The position numbers and the translations under genes are program-made. Below, piece by piece: positions 9,145 to 19,201 of a stretch of 33,014 nt of DNA. The stretch comes from Lachnospiraceae bacterium (GTDB taxonomy: Bacteria > Bacillota > Clostridia > Lachnospirales > Lachnospiraceae): positions 1 through 33,014 of the forward strand of contig JAILKW010000129.1 of NCBI GenBank assembly GCA_024693455.1, written 5' to 3'. Under the pieces are notes generated by a model. It had not been told where the DNA came from. It saw only the letters and a program-made list of their open reading frames with translations, and did not search any database. Positions within the stretch are counted from its first letter, which is position 1, and every line of letters starts with the position of its first letter.

Positions 9145-9973
9145 TTTTACGGATTTTTTTTCGGGTTTAAAGAAAAAACTCGGTAACACTTCCGATGTTA
9201 CGGAAGAAGATATAATGTCCATGGTTGCGGAAGGACATGAGCAGGGTGTTTTTTTGGCCACTGAAGCCAAAATGATACAAAATGTTTTTGCGTTTAACGA
9301 TAAAGCCGCAAAAGATATAATGACACACAGAAATGATATTGTGGCTCTTGACGGGGAAAAGACCCTTGAAGAGACTATCCATGTTTTTGAAAACAGTCAT
9401 TATTCAAGATTTCCGGTATATCTGGGCAACCTTGATAATATAATCGGAACGATCCATATGAAGGAAATGTTTTCCTTTTGTATAAAAAAAGATGACTATG
9501 CAAGAAAGATAAGAGATATTGACGGCCTTATGAGAAAGGCTGAATTTGTTCCCGAAACACACAGCATCCATACACTTTTCTCTCAGATGCAGCTTCAAAA
9601 GACTCATCTTTACATAGTTATAGATGAGTATGGTCAGACAAGCGGACTTATTACCTTAGAGGATATTCTCGAAGAGATAGTAGGTAATATCCTTGACGAG
9701 CACGATGACGAGCACGGCATGATAGAAGAGGCTGAAGAGGGAGCTTATATAATGGACGGAAAGACGCCGCTCGATGAAGTTGCGGGGAAACTCTCCATCG
9801 AATTCGAAGAAGATGATATAGAAACACTCAGCGGATTTATGATATACAGATACGGCAGCATTCCGGAAGATGATGAATCTGTTACGGTTGATGCATACGG
9901 ATATCGTTTCGAGGCGGTTGAAACCAAAGGGCATATAATTTTAAAAGCCAAAGTCATACCGTTTTCCGAATAA
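9137..9973 (+). CDS. CBS-domain-pair / CorC-HlyC domain protein lacking DUF21 membrane domain
   Basis: MTHRNDIVALDGEKTLEETIHVFENSHYSRFPVYLGNLDNIIGTIHMKEMF, YIVIDEYGQTSGLITLEDILEEIVGNILDEHD; TTG start at 9137 is 7 nt downstream of AGGAGG (9124-9129) and overlaps the alr stop; ORF-track start 9065 would lie deep inside alr. Confidence 0.87.
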   Translation: MGSFTDFFSGLKKKLGNTSDVTEEDIMSMVAEGHEQGVFLATEAKMIQNVFAFNDKAAKDIMTHRNDIVALDGEKTLEETIHVFENSHYSRFPVYLGNLDNIIGTIHMKEMFSFCIKKDDYARKIRDIDGLMRKAEFVPETHSIHTLFSQMQLQKTHLYIVIDEYGQTSGLITLEDILEEIVGNILDEHDDEHGMIEEAEEGAYIMDGKTPLDEVAGKLSIEFEEDDIETLSGFMIYRYGSIPEDDESVTVDAYGYRFEAVETKGHIILKAKVIPFSE

Positions 9974-10003
9974 AACGCTATGTTTCACATCCAAAACATG
10001 ATG

Positions 10004-10032
10004 TTGAAAGACAATTAAAAAAATGATATGAT
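10004..10032 (+). promoter_or_regulatory. Predicted sigma-A-type promoter for the YebC-family gene
   Basis: TTGAAA (10004-10009), 17-nt spacer, extended -10 TGA-TATGAT (TATGAT 10027-10032) located 36 nt upstream of the ATG at 10069. Confidence 0.75.
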
Positions 10033-10068
10033 AAATGTGATTTTATAGAAAGAATAAGGAAGAGAAAA

Positions 10069-10803
10069 ATGTCAGGACATTCAAAATTTGCTAACATAAA
10101 GCACAAAAAAGAAAAAAATGATGCTGCTAAAGGTAAAATTTTCACTATTATCGGGCGTGAGATTGCTGTTGCGGTAAAGGAAGGCGGTCCGGATCCGGAT
10201 AATAACTCAAGGCTCCGCGATGTCATTGCCAAGGCTAAATCCAACAATATGCCCAATGATACCATAGAAAGAGGTATTAAGAAGGCTGCCGGTGATGTGG
10301 GCAACGTTAATTACGAGACAGTTACCTATGAAGGATACGGTCCCAGTGGTACAGCAATCATAGTAAAGGCTCTGACAGACAATAAAAACAGAACAGCGGC
10401 CAATGTCAGGAACGCTTTTTCAAAAGGACACGGAAGTATAGGTACACAGGGGTGTGTGTCTTATATGTTCGATGAAAAGGGGCAGATCATCATCGCAAAA
10501 GAAGAAACAGATCTTGATGCGGATGATCTTATGATGATGACTCTTGATGCCGGGGCAGAAGACTTTACCGAAGAAGAAGACAGTTATGTTGTTCTTACCG
10601 ATCCGGCTGATTTTTCAACAGTCAGAGAGAACCTTGAAAAAGAAAACATACCTATGGCGGATGCTGAGGTTTCAATGATCCCTCAGAATTATGTTTCACT
10701 TACTGACGAAGGGGATATCGCAAATTTTGAGAGAATACTTTCATTTCTCGATGATGATGATGATGTTCAGGAAGTTTTTCATAACGCAGAGACAGAGGAT
10801 TAG
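10069..10803 (+). CDS. YebC/PmpR family transcriptional/translation regulatory protein
   Basis: [73 protein letters not shown] is a family hallmark. Confidence 0.95.
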   Translation: MSGHSKFANIKHKKEKNDAAKGKIFTIIGREIAVAVKEGGPDPDNNSRLRDVIAKAKSNNMPNDTIERGIKKAAGDVGNVNYETVTYEGYGPSGTAIIVKALTDNKNRTAANVRNAFSKGHGSIGTQGCVSYMFDEKGQIIIAKEETDLDADDLMMMTLDAGAEDFTEEEDSYVVLTDPADFSTVRENLEKENIPMADAEVSMIPQNYVSLTDEGDIANFERILSFLDDDDDVQEVFHNAETED

Positions 10804-10830
10804 TTTACCAAATTTAGGAGGGTTATTTCG

Positions 10831-12291
10831 ATGAAAAAGATTTTATACGCATCAAGTGAATGTTTTCCGTTCGTTAAGACCGGAGGACTGGCAGATGTTG
10901 TAGGAGCTTTACCAAAAGAATTCGACAAGCAATATTGGGATATAAGGGTAGTTATTCCCAGTTACACATGCATACCGCCTCAGTATAGGGATAATTTTAA
11001 GTTTGTTACAAGCTTTAATCTTGATGTAGGTCCTTATATCGGCGATAAATATGTCGGGGTAATGGAATATGAATTCATGGGTATTACCTATTATTTCATC
11101 GATAATCTTGAGTATTTCGAATGCTTTTATCCTTATGGTGATACACGCTATGATATGGAAAAATTCACCTTCTTTGACAAGGCGGTTCTTTCCATGCTTC
11201 CGGTTATAGATTTTAAGCCCGATCTTATTCATTGTCATGATTGGCAGACAGGTCTTATACCGGTTTATCTTAAGACTTTATTCCAGGGCAATCCGTTCTT
11301 CTGGGGCATTAAGTCTATGATGACGATCCATAACCTCAAATTCCAGGGTGTATGGGATGTTGAGACCCTTCAGGGACTTTCAGGCCTGCCAAAGGATCTT
11401 TTTACCCCTGATAAGCTTGAATGCAATAAAGCGGGTAATATGTTAAAGGGCGGACTTGTATATGCAGATTACATAACAACTGTTTCACCCACATACTGTA
11501 ATGAGATACAAACACCTTATTACGGAGAAGGTCTTGACGGTTTATTATCCTCAAGACATTTCGATATGAAGGGTATTGTTAACGGTATAGATTACATTAC
11601 CTATGATCCTTCAACAGATATGTCAATTTTCAAGCAGTATGATGTATCATCATTCCGCAAGAATAAGAAGATCAACAAAGAAAGACTTCAGGATGAGCTT
11701 GATCTTTGCGTGGATTCCAAGAAGTACATGATCGGACTTGTTTCACGACTTACCGATCAAAAAGGACTTGACCTTATCAACTACTGCATCGAGGGTATAG
11801 TAGATGACAACACACAGCTTGTTGTTATAGGTACAGGTGAGTCACGTTATGAGAATATGTTCAGGCATTATGCATGGAAGTACCCTGACAGAATTTCAGC
11901 CAATATCTGTTATTCGGATGATCTTGCAAGAAAGGTTTATGCTGCAGCAGACGCATTCCTTGTACCTTCAAGATTTGAGCCTTGCGGACTTACACAGCTT
12001 ATGAGTTACAGATACGGTACGGTTCCTATCGTACGTGAGACCGGAGGACTTAAGGATACGGTTGAACCTTATAACGAATATGATAAGACGGGTGACGGAT
12101 TCTCATTCCGTAATTATAATGGGGATGAGCTTCTTAATATCATCAATTATTCCAAGTGCATCTATTTTACAAAACGCACGGATTGGAACAAGATGGTTGA
12201 GCGCAATATGCAAAAGGATTACTCATGGAGTAATTCAAAAGCTCAATATGAGGAGCTTTATAATTATTTAATAGGGGATAGCGCAGAATAA
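10831..12291 (+). CDS. glgA: Glycogen synthase (ADP-glucose, GT5)
   Basis: KTGGLADVVGALPKEF, HCHDWQTGLIPVYLK, PSRFEPCGLTQLMSYRYGTVPIVRETGGLKDTV. Confidence 0.95.
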   Translation: MKKILYASSECFPFVKTGGLADVVGALPKEFDKQYWDIRVVIPSYTCIPPQYRDNFKFVTSFNLDVGPYIGDKYVGVMEYEFMGITYYFIDNLEYFECFYPYGDTRYDMEKFTFFDKAVLSMLPVIDFKPDLIHCHDWQTGLIPVYLKTLFQGNPFFWGIKSMMTIHNLKFQGVWDVETLQGLSGLPKDLFTPDKLECNKAGNMLKGGLVYADYITTVSPTYCNEIQTPYYGEGLDGLLSSRHFDMKGIVNGIDYITYDPSTDMSIFKQYDVSSFRKNKKINKERLQDELDLCVDSKKYMIGLVSRLTDQKGLDLINYCIEGIVDDNTQLVVIGTGESRYENMFRHYAWKYPDRISANICYSDDLARKVYAAADAFLVPSRFEPCGLTQLMSYRYGTVPIVRETGGLKDTVEPYNEYDKTGDGFSFRNYNGDELLNIINYSKCIYFTKRTDWNKMVERNMQKDYSWSNSKAQYEELYNYLIGDSAE

Positions 12292-12297
12292 ATAACG

Positions 12298-12327
12298 GAC
12301 ATCCTCCGGCATTCGCCGGAGGGTGTC
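12298..12327 (+). terminator. Strong hairpin downstream of glgA, probable terminator
   Basis: GACATCCTCCGGC-ATTC-GCCGGAGGGTGTC: 13-bp stem with one G-T pair and 4-nt loop, starting 6 nt after the stop codon; the following T-tract is weak (TTGTGTAGTTT). Confidence 0.65.
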
Positions 12328-12353
12328 TTGTGTAGTTTAAAAGAATATTATTT

Positions 12354-14990
12354 ATGTCAAACAAAACAAGCAAAAAGCGAAACACAAAAAAAACTTCACA
12401 AACCAAGGAGCAGGAAAGCAATCCCATAGCTTTGGATATAATTCTTTGGGCAATACTTGCTTTTTCCCTGCTTTTATTTCTCGGAAACCTTGGACTTGGC
12501 GGAGTTATAGGCAGTGCAAGTGCCGGAGTATTATTCGGTCTCTTCGGAATCCTTGCATATATAGTTCCGATACTGATCTGTATAGGTGCTTTTTTCTTTA
12601 TTTCGAACAGAAATAATAAACTGGCTTATATAAAACTCATTTTCGGGTTTTTAATGCTGATCTTACTGGATCTTTTGATCGAACTCTTTATAAACGGAAG
12701 TAATCCCATTGGTCCGACAGAAGGTTATGTAAATGGATCGCAAAACCATGTAGGTGGTGGCTTTTTCGGGGCTCTTTTGGCATTTTTACTTACAAAGGGC
12801 TTCGGTCTTGTGGGCGCATATGTCATAGACATTATCCTTATGATAGTTTCTTCGGTAATGATCTCTGAAAGAGCTTTACTTTCCAGACTTCGTGCAGCAG
12901 CCGAAGAAAGAAGGGTATTACAAAAACAAAGAAATGAAAAAAGACGGGAAGAAGCAAGAGCCAGAGCTGCAGAAAGAGAAGCCGCAGAACGCAAAGAAGA
13001 ACTCAGGATCGAAAAAAAAGTTCCAAAGGGCGGCATGAATTTAGATCTTCTTACCATAAACGGTGCAAGTACGACTTCGGACGAAGTTTCTCCCATAGAT
13101 ATAGAAGAATATAAGGAAAGATCGAAGGAAAAAGAAATACAGGATGATAACATAGAAGAAATCGAAAGAGTTCCTCTTGATTCAAACAATCCTTCGGAAT
13201 CTACTTTTGAAATCTACGGTTCAAATGAAATTGACTCAGAAATCCGTGATGAGATAAACGAAGACTATGTTCCGGTTACTTCGGAAGTCAGTGAGCAGGA
13301 AACATATATATCCCCTTATAACGAGGAAAATATATACGAAGAGACTCAAGCCGATCTTAATGATCATCCTGCTGATACATATGAAGAGCCTGTATACGAA
13401 AAAGCCGAACCCTTACCGGAACATAAGGATACGGTAACACCTGAAGATACACCGGCCCAAAAAGAACCTGAGCCCAAACCAATGCCAAAGCCAAAGCCTA
13501 AAAAGCCTTATATCTTGCCCGATACCAATTTGCTTAACCCCATAAAAAGGGGTGCACAGGATACGGCTGAAGCTGTTCAGGAAACGGCGAAACGTCTTCA
13601 GACCACACTTGAAAATTTCGGTGTAAACGTAAAGATCACCGAGGCCAGCATCGGACCTGCAGTTACAAGATATGAGCTTTCTCCCGAACAGGGAGTCAAG
13701 GTATCACGTATCGTAGGTCTTGCAGATGATATAAAACTGAATCTTGCAGCCGAGGATATAAGGATTGAAGCTCCCATACCCGGAAAGGCAGCTGTCGGTA
13801 TTGAAGTGCCGAACAAAAACGTAGTCATGGTCCCTTTTAGGGAAATGATGGAAACAGCAGAATTTAAAAAAGAAAAATCACTTATATCATTTGCTGCCGG
13901 CAAAGATATTGGCGGAAAAACCGTCATTTCGGATATAGCAAAGATGCCTCATGTACTTATCGCGGGTGCTACCGGATCAGGTAAATCCGTTTGTATAAAC
14001 ACCATAATCATGAGTATTCTATATCATGCATCTCCGGATGATGTTAAGTTTATCATGATAGATCCCAAGGTAGTTGAGCTTTCCGTATATAACGGCATCC
14101 CTCATCTTTTGGTACCGGTCGTTACCGATCCCAAAAAGGCAGCTGCAGCGCTTAACTGGGCGGTCAGAGAGATGACGGACAGATACAATAAATTTGCCTC
14201 AGCCGGTGTCAGGGATATGAAGGGCTATAATGCCAAAATTAAAAACGGTTGCATTGAAGTTAACGGAGAAAAGATAGCTACCGAAAAAATGCCGCAGATA
14301 GTAGTTATTGTAGACGAGCTTGCAGACCTTATGATGGTGGCTTCGGGCGAAGTGGAGGAAGCGATCTGTCGTCTTGCCCAGCTTGCAAGAGCAGCAGGTA
14401 TTCATCTTATTATCGCAACACAGCGGCCATCCGTAAATGTCATTACAGGTCTTATAAAAGCAAATATGCCTTCCCGTATAGCGTTTGCGGTTACAAGCGG
14501 AGTTGATTCAAGAACGATACTTGACATGAACGGGGCAGAAAAGCTGCTTGGTAAAGGAGATATGCTTTACTATCCGCAGGGCGCACCGAAACCCATGCGT
14601 GTTCAGGGCGCATTTGTATCTGATGAAGAAGTCGAAAAAGTATGTGACTTTATTAGAAACCAGGAATACGGCACATCTTCGGATACTCAGGAAGTAATGG
14701 AAGCAATGGAAGCGGGAGCCGCCGAAAGCGGAGCTACTTCCATAGGCTCTGATTCCGGCAGATTTGATGATGGCCGGGATCAGTATTTTGCCGATGCGGG
14801 CAGAATTATCATCGAAAAAGAAAAAGGATCCATAGGAATGCTTCAAAGAAGTCTTAAGATCGGCTTTAACAGGGCAGCGAGAATTATGGATCAGCTTGAA
14901 GAAGCAGGTGTTGTGGGACCCGAAGAAGGGACCAAGCCAAGAAAAATCCTTCTTAGCATGGAGGAGTTTGAGGCGATAGTAAATTCATAG
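12354..14990 (+). CDS. DNA translocase FtsK/SpoIIIE
   Basis: N-terminal transmembrane segments, acidic/proline-rich linker (EPEPKPMPKPKPKKPY), Walker A GATGSGKSVCIN, gamma winged-helix domain at the C-terminus. Confidence 0.95.
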   Translation: MSNKTSKKRNTKKTSQTKEQESNPIALDIILWAILAFSLLLFLGNLGLGGVIGSASAGVLFGLFGILAYIVPILICIGAFFFISNRNNKLAYIKLIFGFLMLILLDLLIELFINGSNPIGPTEGYVNGSQNHVGGGFFGALLAFLLTKGFGLVGAYVIDIILMIVSSVMISERALLSRLRAAAEERRVLQKQRNEKRREEARARAAEREAAERKEELRIEKKVPKGGMNLDLLTINGASTTSDEVSPIDIEEYKERSKEKEIQDDNIEEIERVPLDSNNPSESTFEIYGSNEIDSEIRDEINEDYVPVTSEVSEQETYISPYNEENIYEETQADLNDHPADTYEEPVYEKAEPLPEHKDTVTPEDTPAQKEPEPKPMPKPKPKKPYILPDTNLLNPIKRGAQDTAEAVQETAKRLQTTLENFGVNVKITEASIGPAVTRYELSPEQGVKVSRIVGLADDIKLNLAAEDIRIEAPIPGKAAVGIEVPNKNVVMVPFREMMETAEFKKEKSLISFAAGKDIGGKTVISDIAKMPHVLIAGATGSGKSVCINTIIMSILYHASPDDVKFIMIDPKVVELSVYNGIPHLLVPVVTDPKKAAAALNWAVREMTDRYNKFASAGVRDMKGYNAKIKNGCIEVNGEKIATEKMPQIVVIVDELADLMMVASGEVEEAICRLAQLARAAGIHLIIATQRPSVNVITGLIKANMPSRIAFAVTSGVDSRTILDMNGAEKLLGKGDMLYYPQGAPKPMRVQGAFVSDEEVEKVCDFIRNQEYGTSSDTQEVMEAMEAGAAESGATSIGSDSGRFDDGRDQYFADAGRIIIEKEKGSIGMLQRSLKIGFNRAARIMDQLEEAGVVGPEEGTKPRKILLSMEEFEAIVNS

Positions 14991-14999
14991 GAGGGAATT

Positions 15000-16670
15000 A
15001 TGAAATCTGATATTGAAATTGCACAGGAAAACAAAAAAGAGCATATTTCAAAAGTTGCCGAAAAGCTCGGCATTCCCGAAGATGATCTTGAATTATACGG
15101 CAAATACAAAGCCAAGATCAGTGAAGATCATCTGAAAAAAATATCCTCAAACAAAAAGGGGAAACTTGTACTAGTTACAGCAATCAATCCTACCCCCGCA
15201 GGTGAAGGCAAGACTACCACAAGTATCGGTCTTGCGGATGCTCTTTCTTTAAAAGGAGAAAAAGTAGCGCTTGCTCTTCGAGAGCCTTCACTTGGGCCTT
15301 GTTTCGGAATAAAGGGCGGAGCAGCCGGCGGTGGTTTTGCCCAGGTGGTTCCCATGGAGGACTTAAATCTTCATTTTACGGGAGATTTTCACGCTATAAC
15401 AAGTGCCAACAATCTGCTTGCAGCACTGCTTGACAATCATATTCAACAGGGTAACGAGCTTGGCATAGATCCTCGTAACGTTGTTTGGAAACGATGTGAA
15501 GACATGAACGACAGGGCTCTTCGTAATATAGTTATAGGCCTTGGAGCAAAAGCCGACGGAATGGTAAGAGAGGATCACTTCGTTATTTCCGTAGCTTCGG
15601 AAATAATGGCTATTTTCTGTCTTGCCGAAGATATAAATGATCTTAAGACAAGACTCGGAAAAATAATCGTAGCATATAATTTTAACGGAGATCCCGTTAC
15701 GGCAGATGACCTGAATGCTACGGGAGCTATGAGCGCCCTTTTGGTTGATGCCATAAAGCCTAATATAATACAGACACTTGAACATACTCCGGCGATCATT
15801 CACGGTGGACCTTTTGCAAACATTGCTCACGGGTGTAATTCTGTAAGAGCTACAAAAGCAGCACTTTCACTTGCCGATATCGTTGTTACCGAAGCCGGAT
15901 TCGGCGCTGATCTCGGGGCAGAAAAATTCTTTGATATCAAATGCCGCAAGGCAGGTCTTACACCTGATGCGGTTGTACTTGTAGCAACAATAAGGGCTCT
16001 TAAATATAACGGAGGAATTCCGAAGGATGAGCTGTCTGCGGAAAATCTCGACGCACTTTCAAAAGGTATAGTCAATCTTGAAAAACATATCGAGAATCTT
16101 CACAAATATAAAGTTCCAGTAGTTGTTACGCTTAATTCCTTTGCAAGTGATACAGACGCTGAGATTAATTTTGTCAAAGCTTTCTGTGAAGAAAAAGGTG
16201 CCGAGTTTGCACTTTCCAAGGTTTTTGCCGACGGAGGAAAGGGCGGAGCTGAACTTGCGGACAAGCTTCTTTATACACTGAATAATAAAAAGAGTGAATT
16301 CACACCTTTGTATCCGGACGATATGCCTCTTGACAAGAAGATAGAAACCGTTGCAAAGGAAATCTACGGAGCGGACGGAATAAGTTTTTCACCGGCAGCT
16401 AAAAGGTCACTTGACAAGCTCGTATCCTTAGGTATGAATAACCTTCCTGTCTGTATGGCCAAAACACAGTATTCACTTTCGGATAACGCAAAACTTCTCG
16501 GAAGACCATCGGGATTTACCATAAATGTAAGAGAAGTATATCCAAGTGCAGGAGCCGGCTTCGTTGTAGCGGTACTCGGAGATATAATGACTATGCCGGG
16601 CCTTCCCAAAAAGCCTGCGGCTTATGGCATAGATGTTGATGAAAACGGAAGAATAACAGGATTATTCTGA
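15000..16670 (+). CDS. fhs: Formate--tetrahydrofolate ligase
   Basis: [70 protein letters not shown]. Confidence 0.97.
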   Translation: MKSDIEIAQENKKEHISKVAEKLGIPEDDLELYGKYKAKISEDHLKKISSNKKGKLVLVTAINPTPAGEGKTTTSIGLADALSLKGEKVALALREPSLGPCFGIKGGAAGGGFAQVVPMEDLNLHFTGDFHAITSANNLLAALLDNHIQQGNELGIDPRNVVWKRCEDMNDRALRNIVIGLGAKADGMVREDHFVISVASEIMAIFCLAEDINDLKTRLGKIIVAYNFNGDPVTADDLNATGAMSALLVDAIKPNIIQTLEHTPAIIHGGPFANIAHGCNSVRATKAALSLADIVVTEAGFGADLGAEKFFDIKCRKAGLTPDAVVLVATIRALKYNGGIPKDELSAENLDALSKGIVNLEKHIENLHKYKVPVVVTLNSFASDTDAEINFVKAFCEEKGAEFALSKVFADGGKGGAELADKLLYTLNNKKSEFTPLYPDDMPLDKKIETVAKEIYGADGISFSPAAKRSLDKLVSLGMNNLPVCMAKTQYSLSDNAKLLGRPSGFTINVREVYPSAGAGFVVAVLGDIMTMPGLPKKPAAYGIDVDENGRITGLF

Positions 16671-16688
16671 TCAGATAAGGGGATAAGT

Positions 16689-17531
16689 ATGAGCACATTA
16701 ATAGACGGAAAAAAGATTTCACAGGATATTAAAGATGAACTTAAAGAGAAGGTATCCGGACTTAATGCAAAGGGTACAGAGGTTTCTTTAGCGGTAATTC
16801 TTGTTGGCGAAGATCCTGCATCACAGGTTTATGTCAGAAACAAAAAGAAAGCCTGCGAATATATCGGAATAAGATCCATTTCACATGAGTTGCCTGATTC
16901 TACCAGTGAAGAGGAGCTGCTTAGTCTGATATCGGACCTTAACAAAGATGACTCGGTAGACGGAATTTTAGTTCAGTTGCCACTGCCTTCACACATCAAC
17001 GAAGATACCGTCATCAAAGCTATCGCACCGGAAAAAGATGTGGACGGCTTTCATCCTCAAAATGTCGGTGCACTTTCCATCGGACAAAAAGGATATGTTT
17101 CCTGCACACCCGCCGGGATCATACAGCTTCTTAAAAGATCGAATATAAATATGGATGGTGCGCATGCCGTTATAATAGGTCGAAGCAATATAGTAGGTAA
17201 ACCCATGGCCCTTCTTTTGCTTCGGGAAAATGCGACAGTTACCATAACACATTCTCATACGAAAGATTTAAAAGAGATCACAAAACAGGCGGATATTCTT
17301 ATCGTTGCAATAGGAAAAGCTAAGTTTGTAAACGATGAATACATTAAAGAGGGTGCAGTGGTGATCGATGTCGGAATGGACAGAGATGAAAACGGTAAAC
17401 TTTGCGGAGATGTTGATTTTGACTCGGTTAAGGATAAATGTTCTGCAATAACTCCTGTTCCCGGCGGAGTCGGACCTATGACTATAGCTATGCTTATGAA
17501 TAATTGTGTGAGTGCTAAAGGAGAGATTTAA
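16689..17531 (+). CDS. folD: Bifunctional methylenetetrahydrofolate dehydrogenase/cyclohydrolase
   Basis: VGEDPASQVYVRNKKKACEYIGI, DGILVQLPLPSHI, PEKDVDGFHPQNVG, VIIGRSNIVGKPMALLL, TPVPGGVGPMTIAML. Confidence 0.97.
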   Translation: MSTLIDGKKISQDIKDELKEKVSGLNAKGTEVSLAVILVGEDPASQVYVRNKKKACEYIGIRSISHELPDSTSEEELLSLISDLNKDDSVDGILVQLPLPSHINEDTVIKAIAPEKDVDGFHPQNVGALSIGQKGYVSCTPAGIIQLLKRSNINMDGAHAVIIGRSNIVGKPMALLLLRENATVTITHSHTKDLKEITKQADILIVAIGKAKFVNDEYIKEGAVVIDVGMDRDENGKLCGDVDFDSVKDKCSAITPVPGGVGPMTIAMLMNNCVSAKGEI

Positions 17532-18721
17532 TGATCTGTTCCAATTGTAAGACCGAAATTGAAGAAGGCCTTATATATTGTCCCATATGCGGAAAAGCCA
17601 ATCAGATAGTTCCGGACTATAATTTGCTGGAAGATGACATTTTGCCTTCAATGCTGGAAAAGAAAAATCCGAAATCGGATCAATCCCGTCAGATCCCGCT
17701 TCCACAAGGCAACGGATCAAATACATCCGGAGGATCCGGTGGAAAGTCGGGATATGATACTGAAACAAAACCGGCAAAACACGGCAGAAGAGTTATAAGA
17801 CTTGTTATTGCAGGACTTTTGGCCTTGCTCCTTATTCTTACGTTGATACTTCTTGTTATGAATATGTATTCAACACTTATGAAACGGGCATCAAATAAAT
17901 TGCTTTCGGGAGATTATAAGAAAGCAACCGAACTTTATGAACAGGCGCTTAATCGCAACGAATCTTCGGTGGATGCCATGATAGGAGCCGGAAAAGGTTA
18001 TAAGGGATTAGGTGATGTCGAAAAAGCGCGGCAGTATTTTTTTGATGCACTTTCTGCTGATAATTCAAGTTCTGCCGCATATGAAGAATTGCTTAAAACT
18101 TATTCCGAAAGCAATGATTATGACGGGATGCAACAATTGGAATCATATGCGTTAACGGATGAGGAAAAGACTTTATATAATAAATATTACATATGTACTC
18201 CCGAGTTTTCGAAACCCGGAGGGAATTATACAGACGATATCAATCTTATACTTCGTTCTTCTTCGAAAATGGATATTTATTATACGCTTGACGGCAGTGA
18301 GCCTGATGTAAATAACGGTCTTAAATACAATGCAAAAATTTCCTTTGCCGAGGGAACGTATACTGTAAAAGCCGTTTGTGTAAATTCAGAAGGCAAAAAA
18401 GGTCCTGTCAGAGAAGAGTCTTATAATATAGCCTATGTTGAACCGGAAAGACCGATAGTTTCACCAATGACAGGTGTGTTTTTAAATCCGACAACCATAA
18501 CTATTACAACGAACGCCAAAAAGGGAAAGATTTATTATACCTGGGGCGGAAAAGATCCTACGGAAGAATCACAGCTTTATACCGAACCGATCTATATTCC
18601 CAAAGGTGATTCGATTCTTTCCGTGATCGTTGTTGACAGGCACGGACTTTACAGTGATGTATTAAGATGCAGTTATTCTTACCTGCCTGAATCCAAGGAG
18701 GAAGAAACTGATGAAAATTAA
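17531..18721 (+). CDS. Zinc-ribbon / single-TM / TPR protein with C-terminal chitobiase-C-like (CHB_HEX_C) repeats
   Basis: N-terminal CSNCKTEIEEGLIYCPICGK zinc ribbon; TM LVIAGLLALLLILTLILLVMNMY; TPR-like KLLSGDYKKATELYEQALNRNESSVDAMIGAGKGYKGLGDVEKARQYFFDAL; two segments of the form IYYTLDGSEPD / IYYTWGGKDPTEESQLYTEPIYI. Confidence 0.85.
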   Translation: MICSNCKTEIEEGLIYCPICGKANQIVPDYNLLEDDILPSMLEKKNPKSDQSRQIPLPQGNGSNTSGGSGGKSGYDTETKPAKHGRRVIRLVIAGLLALLLILTLILLVMNMYSTLMKRASNKLLSGDYKKATELYEQALNRNESSVDAMIGAGKGYKGLGDVEKARQYFFDALSADNSSSAAYEELLKTYSESNDYDGMQQLESYALTDEEKTLYNKYYICTPEFSKPGGNYTDDINLILRSSSKMDIYYTLDGSEPDVNNGLKYNAKISFAEGTYTVKAVCVNSEGKKGPVREESYNIAYVEPERPIVSPMTGVFLNPTTITITTNAKKGKIYYTWGGKDPTEESQLYTEPIYIPKGDSILSVIVVDRHGLYSDVLRCSYSYLPESKEEETDEN

Positions 18722-19190
18722 CCTGGTTTGTGTCGGTAAGGTTAAAGAAGAATTTTACAGAGCAGCGATCGCGGAATACGAAAAACGTATGCAAAGATAT
18801 TCGCGGCTTACTATAACCGAAGTATCCGATGAGAAAACTCCCGACAAGCTTTCCGACAGGGAAAGAGAGGTAATACTCGATAAAGAGGGAGAGCGGATAA
18901 TCGGAGCTTTAAACAAAGACGATTTCGTGATCGCTTTGGCAATAGAAGGAAAGCAAAAGAGTTCAAAAGAACTTGCGGCTTTTTTGGATGAACACATGAT
19001 ATTTGACGGAAGGGATTTAAGCTTTGTGATCGGAGGATCACTCGGCTTATCTCAATCCGTAATGAAAAGGGCAGATATGTCTCTTAGTTTTTCAAAAATG
19101 ACATTTCCTCATCAACTCATGAGAATAATCCTTTTGGAACAGATTTACAGAAGTTTCAGGATCATGAGAGGTGAGCCCTATGACAAGTAA
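18711..19190 (+). CDS. rlmH: 23S rRNA (pseudouridine1915-N3)-methyltransferase RlmH
   Basis: FVIALAIEGKQKSSKELAAFL, LSFVIGGSLGLSQSVMKRADMSLSFSKMTFPHQLMRIILLEQIYRSFRIMRGEPYDK. Confidence 0.97.
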   Translation: MKINLVCVGKVKEEFYRAAIAEYEKRMQRYSRLTITEVSDEKTPDKLSDREREVILDKEGERIIGALNKDDFVIALAIEGKQKSSKELAAFLDEHMIFDGRDLSFVIGGSLGLSQSVMKRADMSLSFSKMTFPHQLMRIILLEQIYRSFRIMRGEPYDK

Positions 19191-19201
19191 CTGGAGGTTA
19201 A

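Noticed and set aside
12725-13189. 154-aa minus-strand Ser-rich ORF inside ftsK
   Set aside because: Ser/Leu richness reflects the antisense of the Glu/Lys/Arg-rich linker; no independent support.
13440-13510. Pro/Lys/Glu-rich low-complexity repeat in ftsK/spoIIIE
   Set aside because: Variable low-complexity linkers are normal in FtsK/SpoIIIE translocases.
15363-15830. 155-aa minus-strand ORF inside fhs
   Set aside because: Antisense shadow of a highly conserved gene; composition unlike a real protein and no ribosome-binding site or domain recognised.
16664-16676. TCTGATCAGA palindrome at the end of fhs
   Set aside because: Short palindrome overlapping the stop codon, no T-tract, likely chance.
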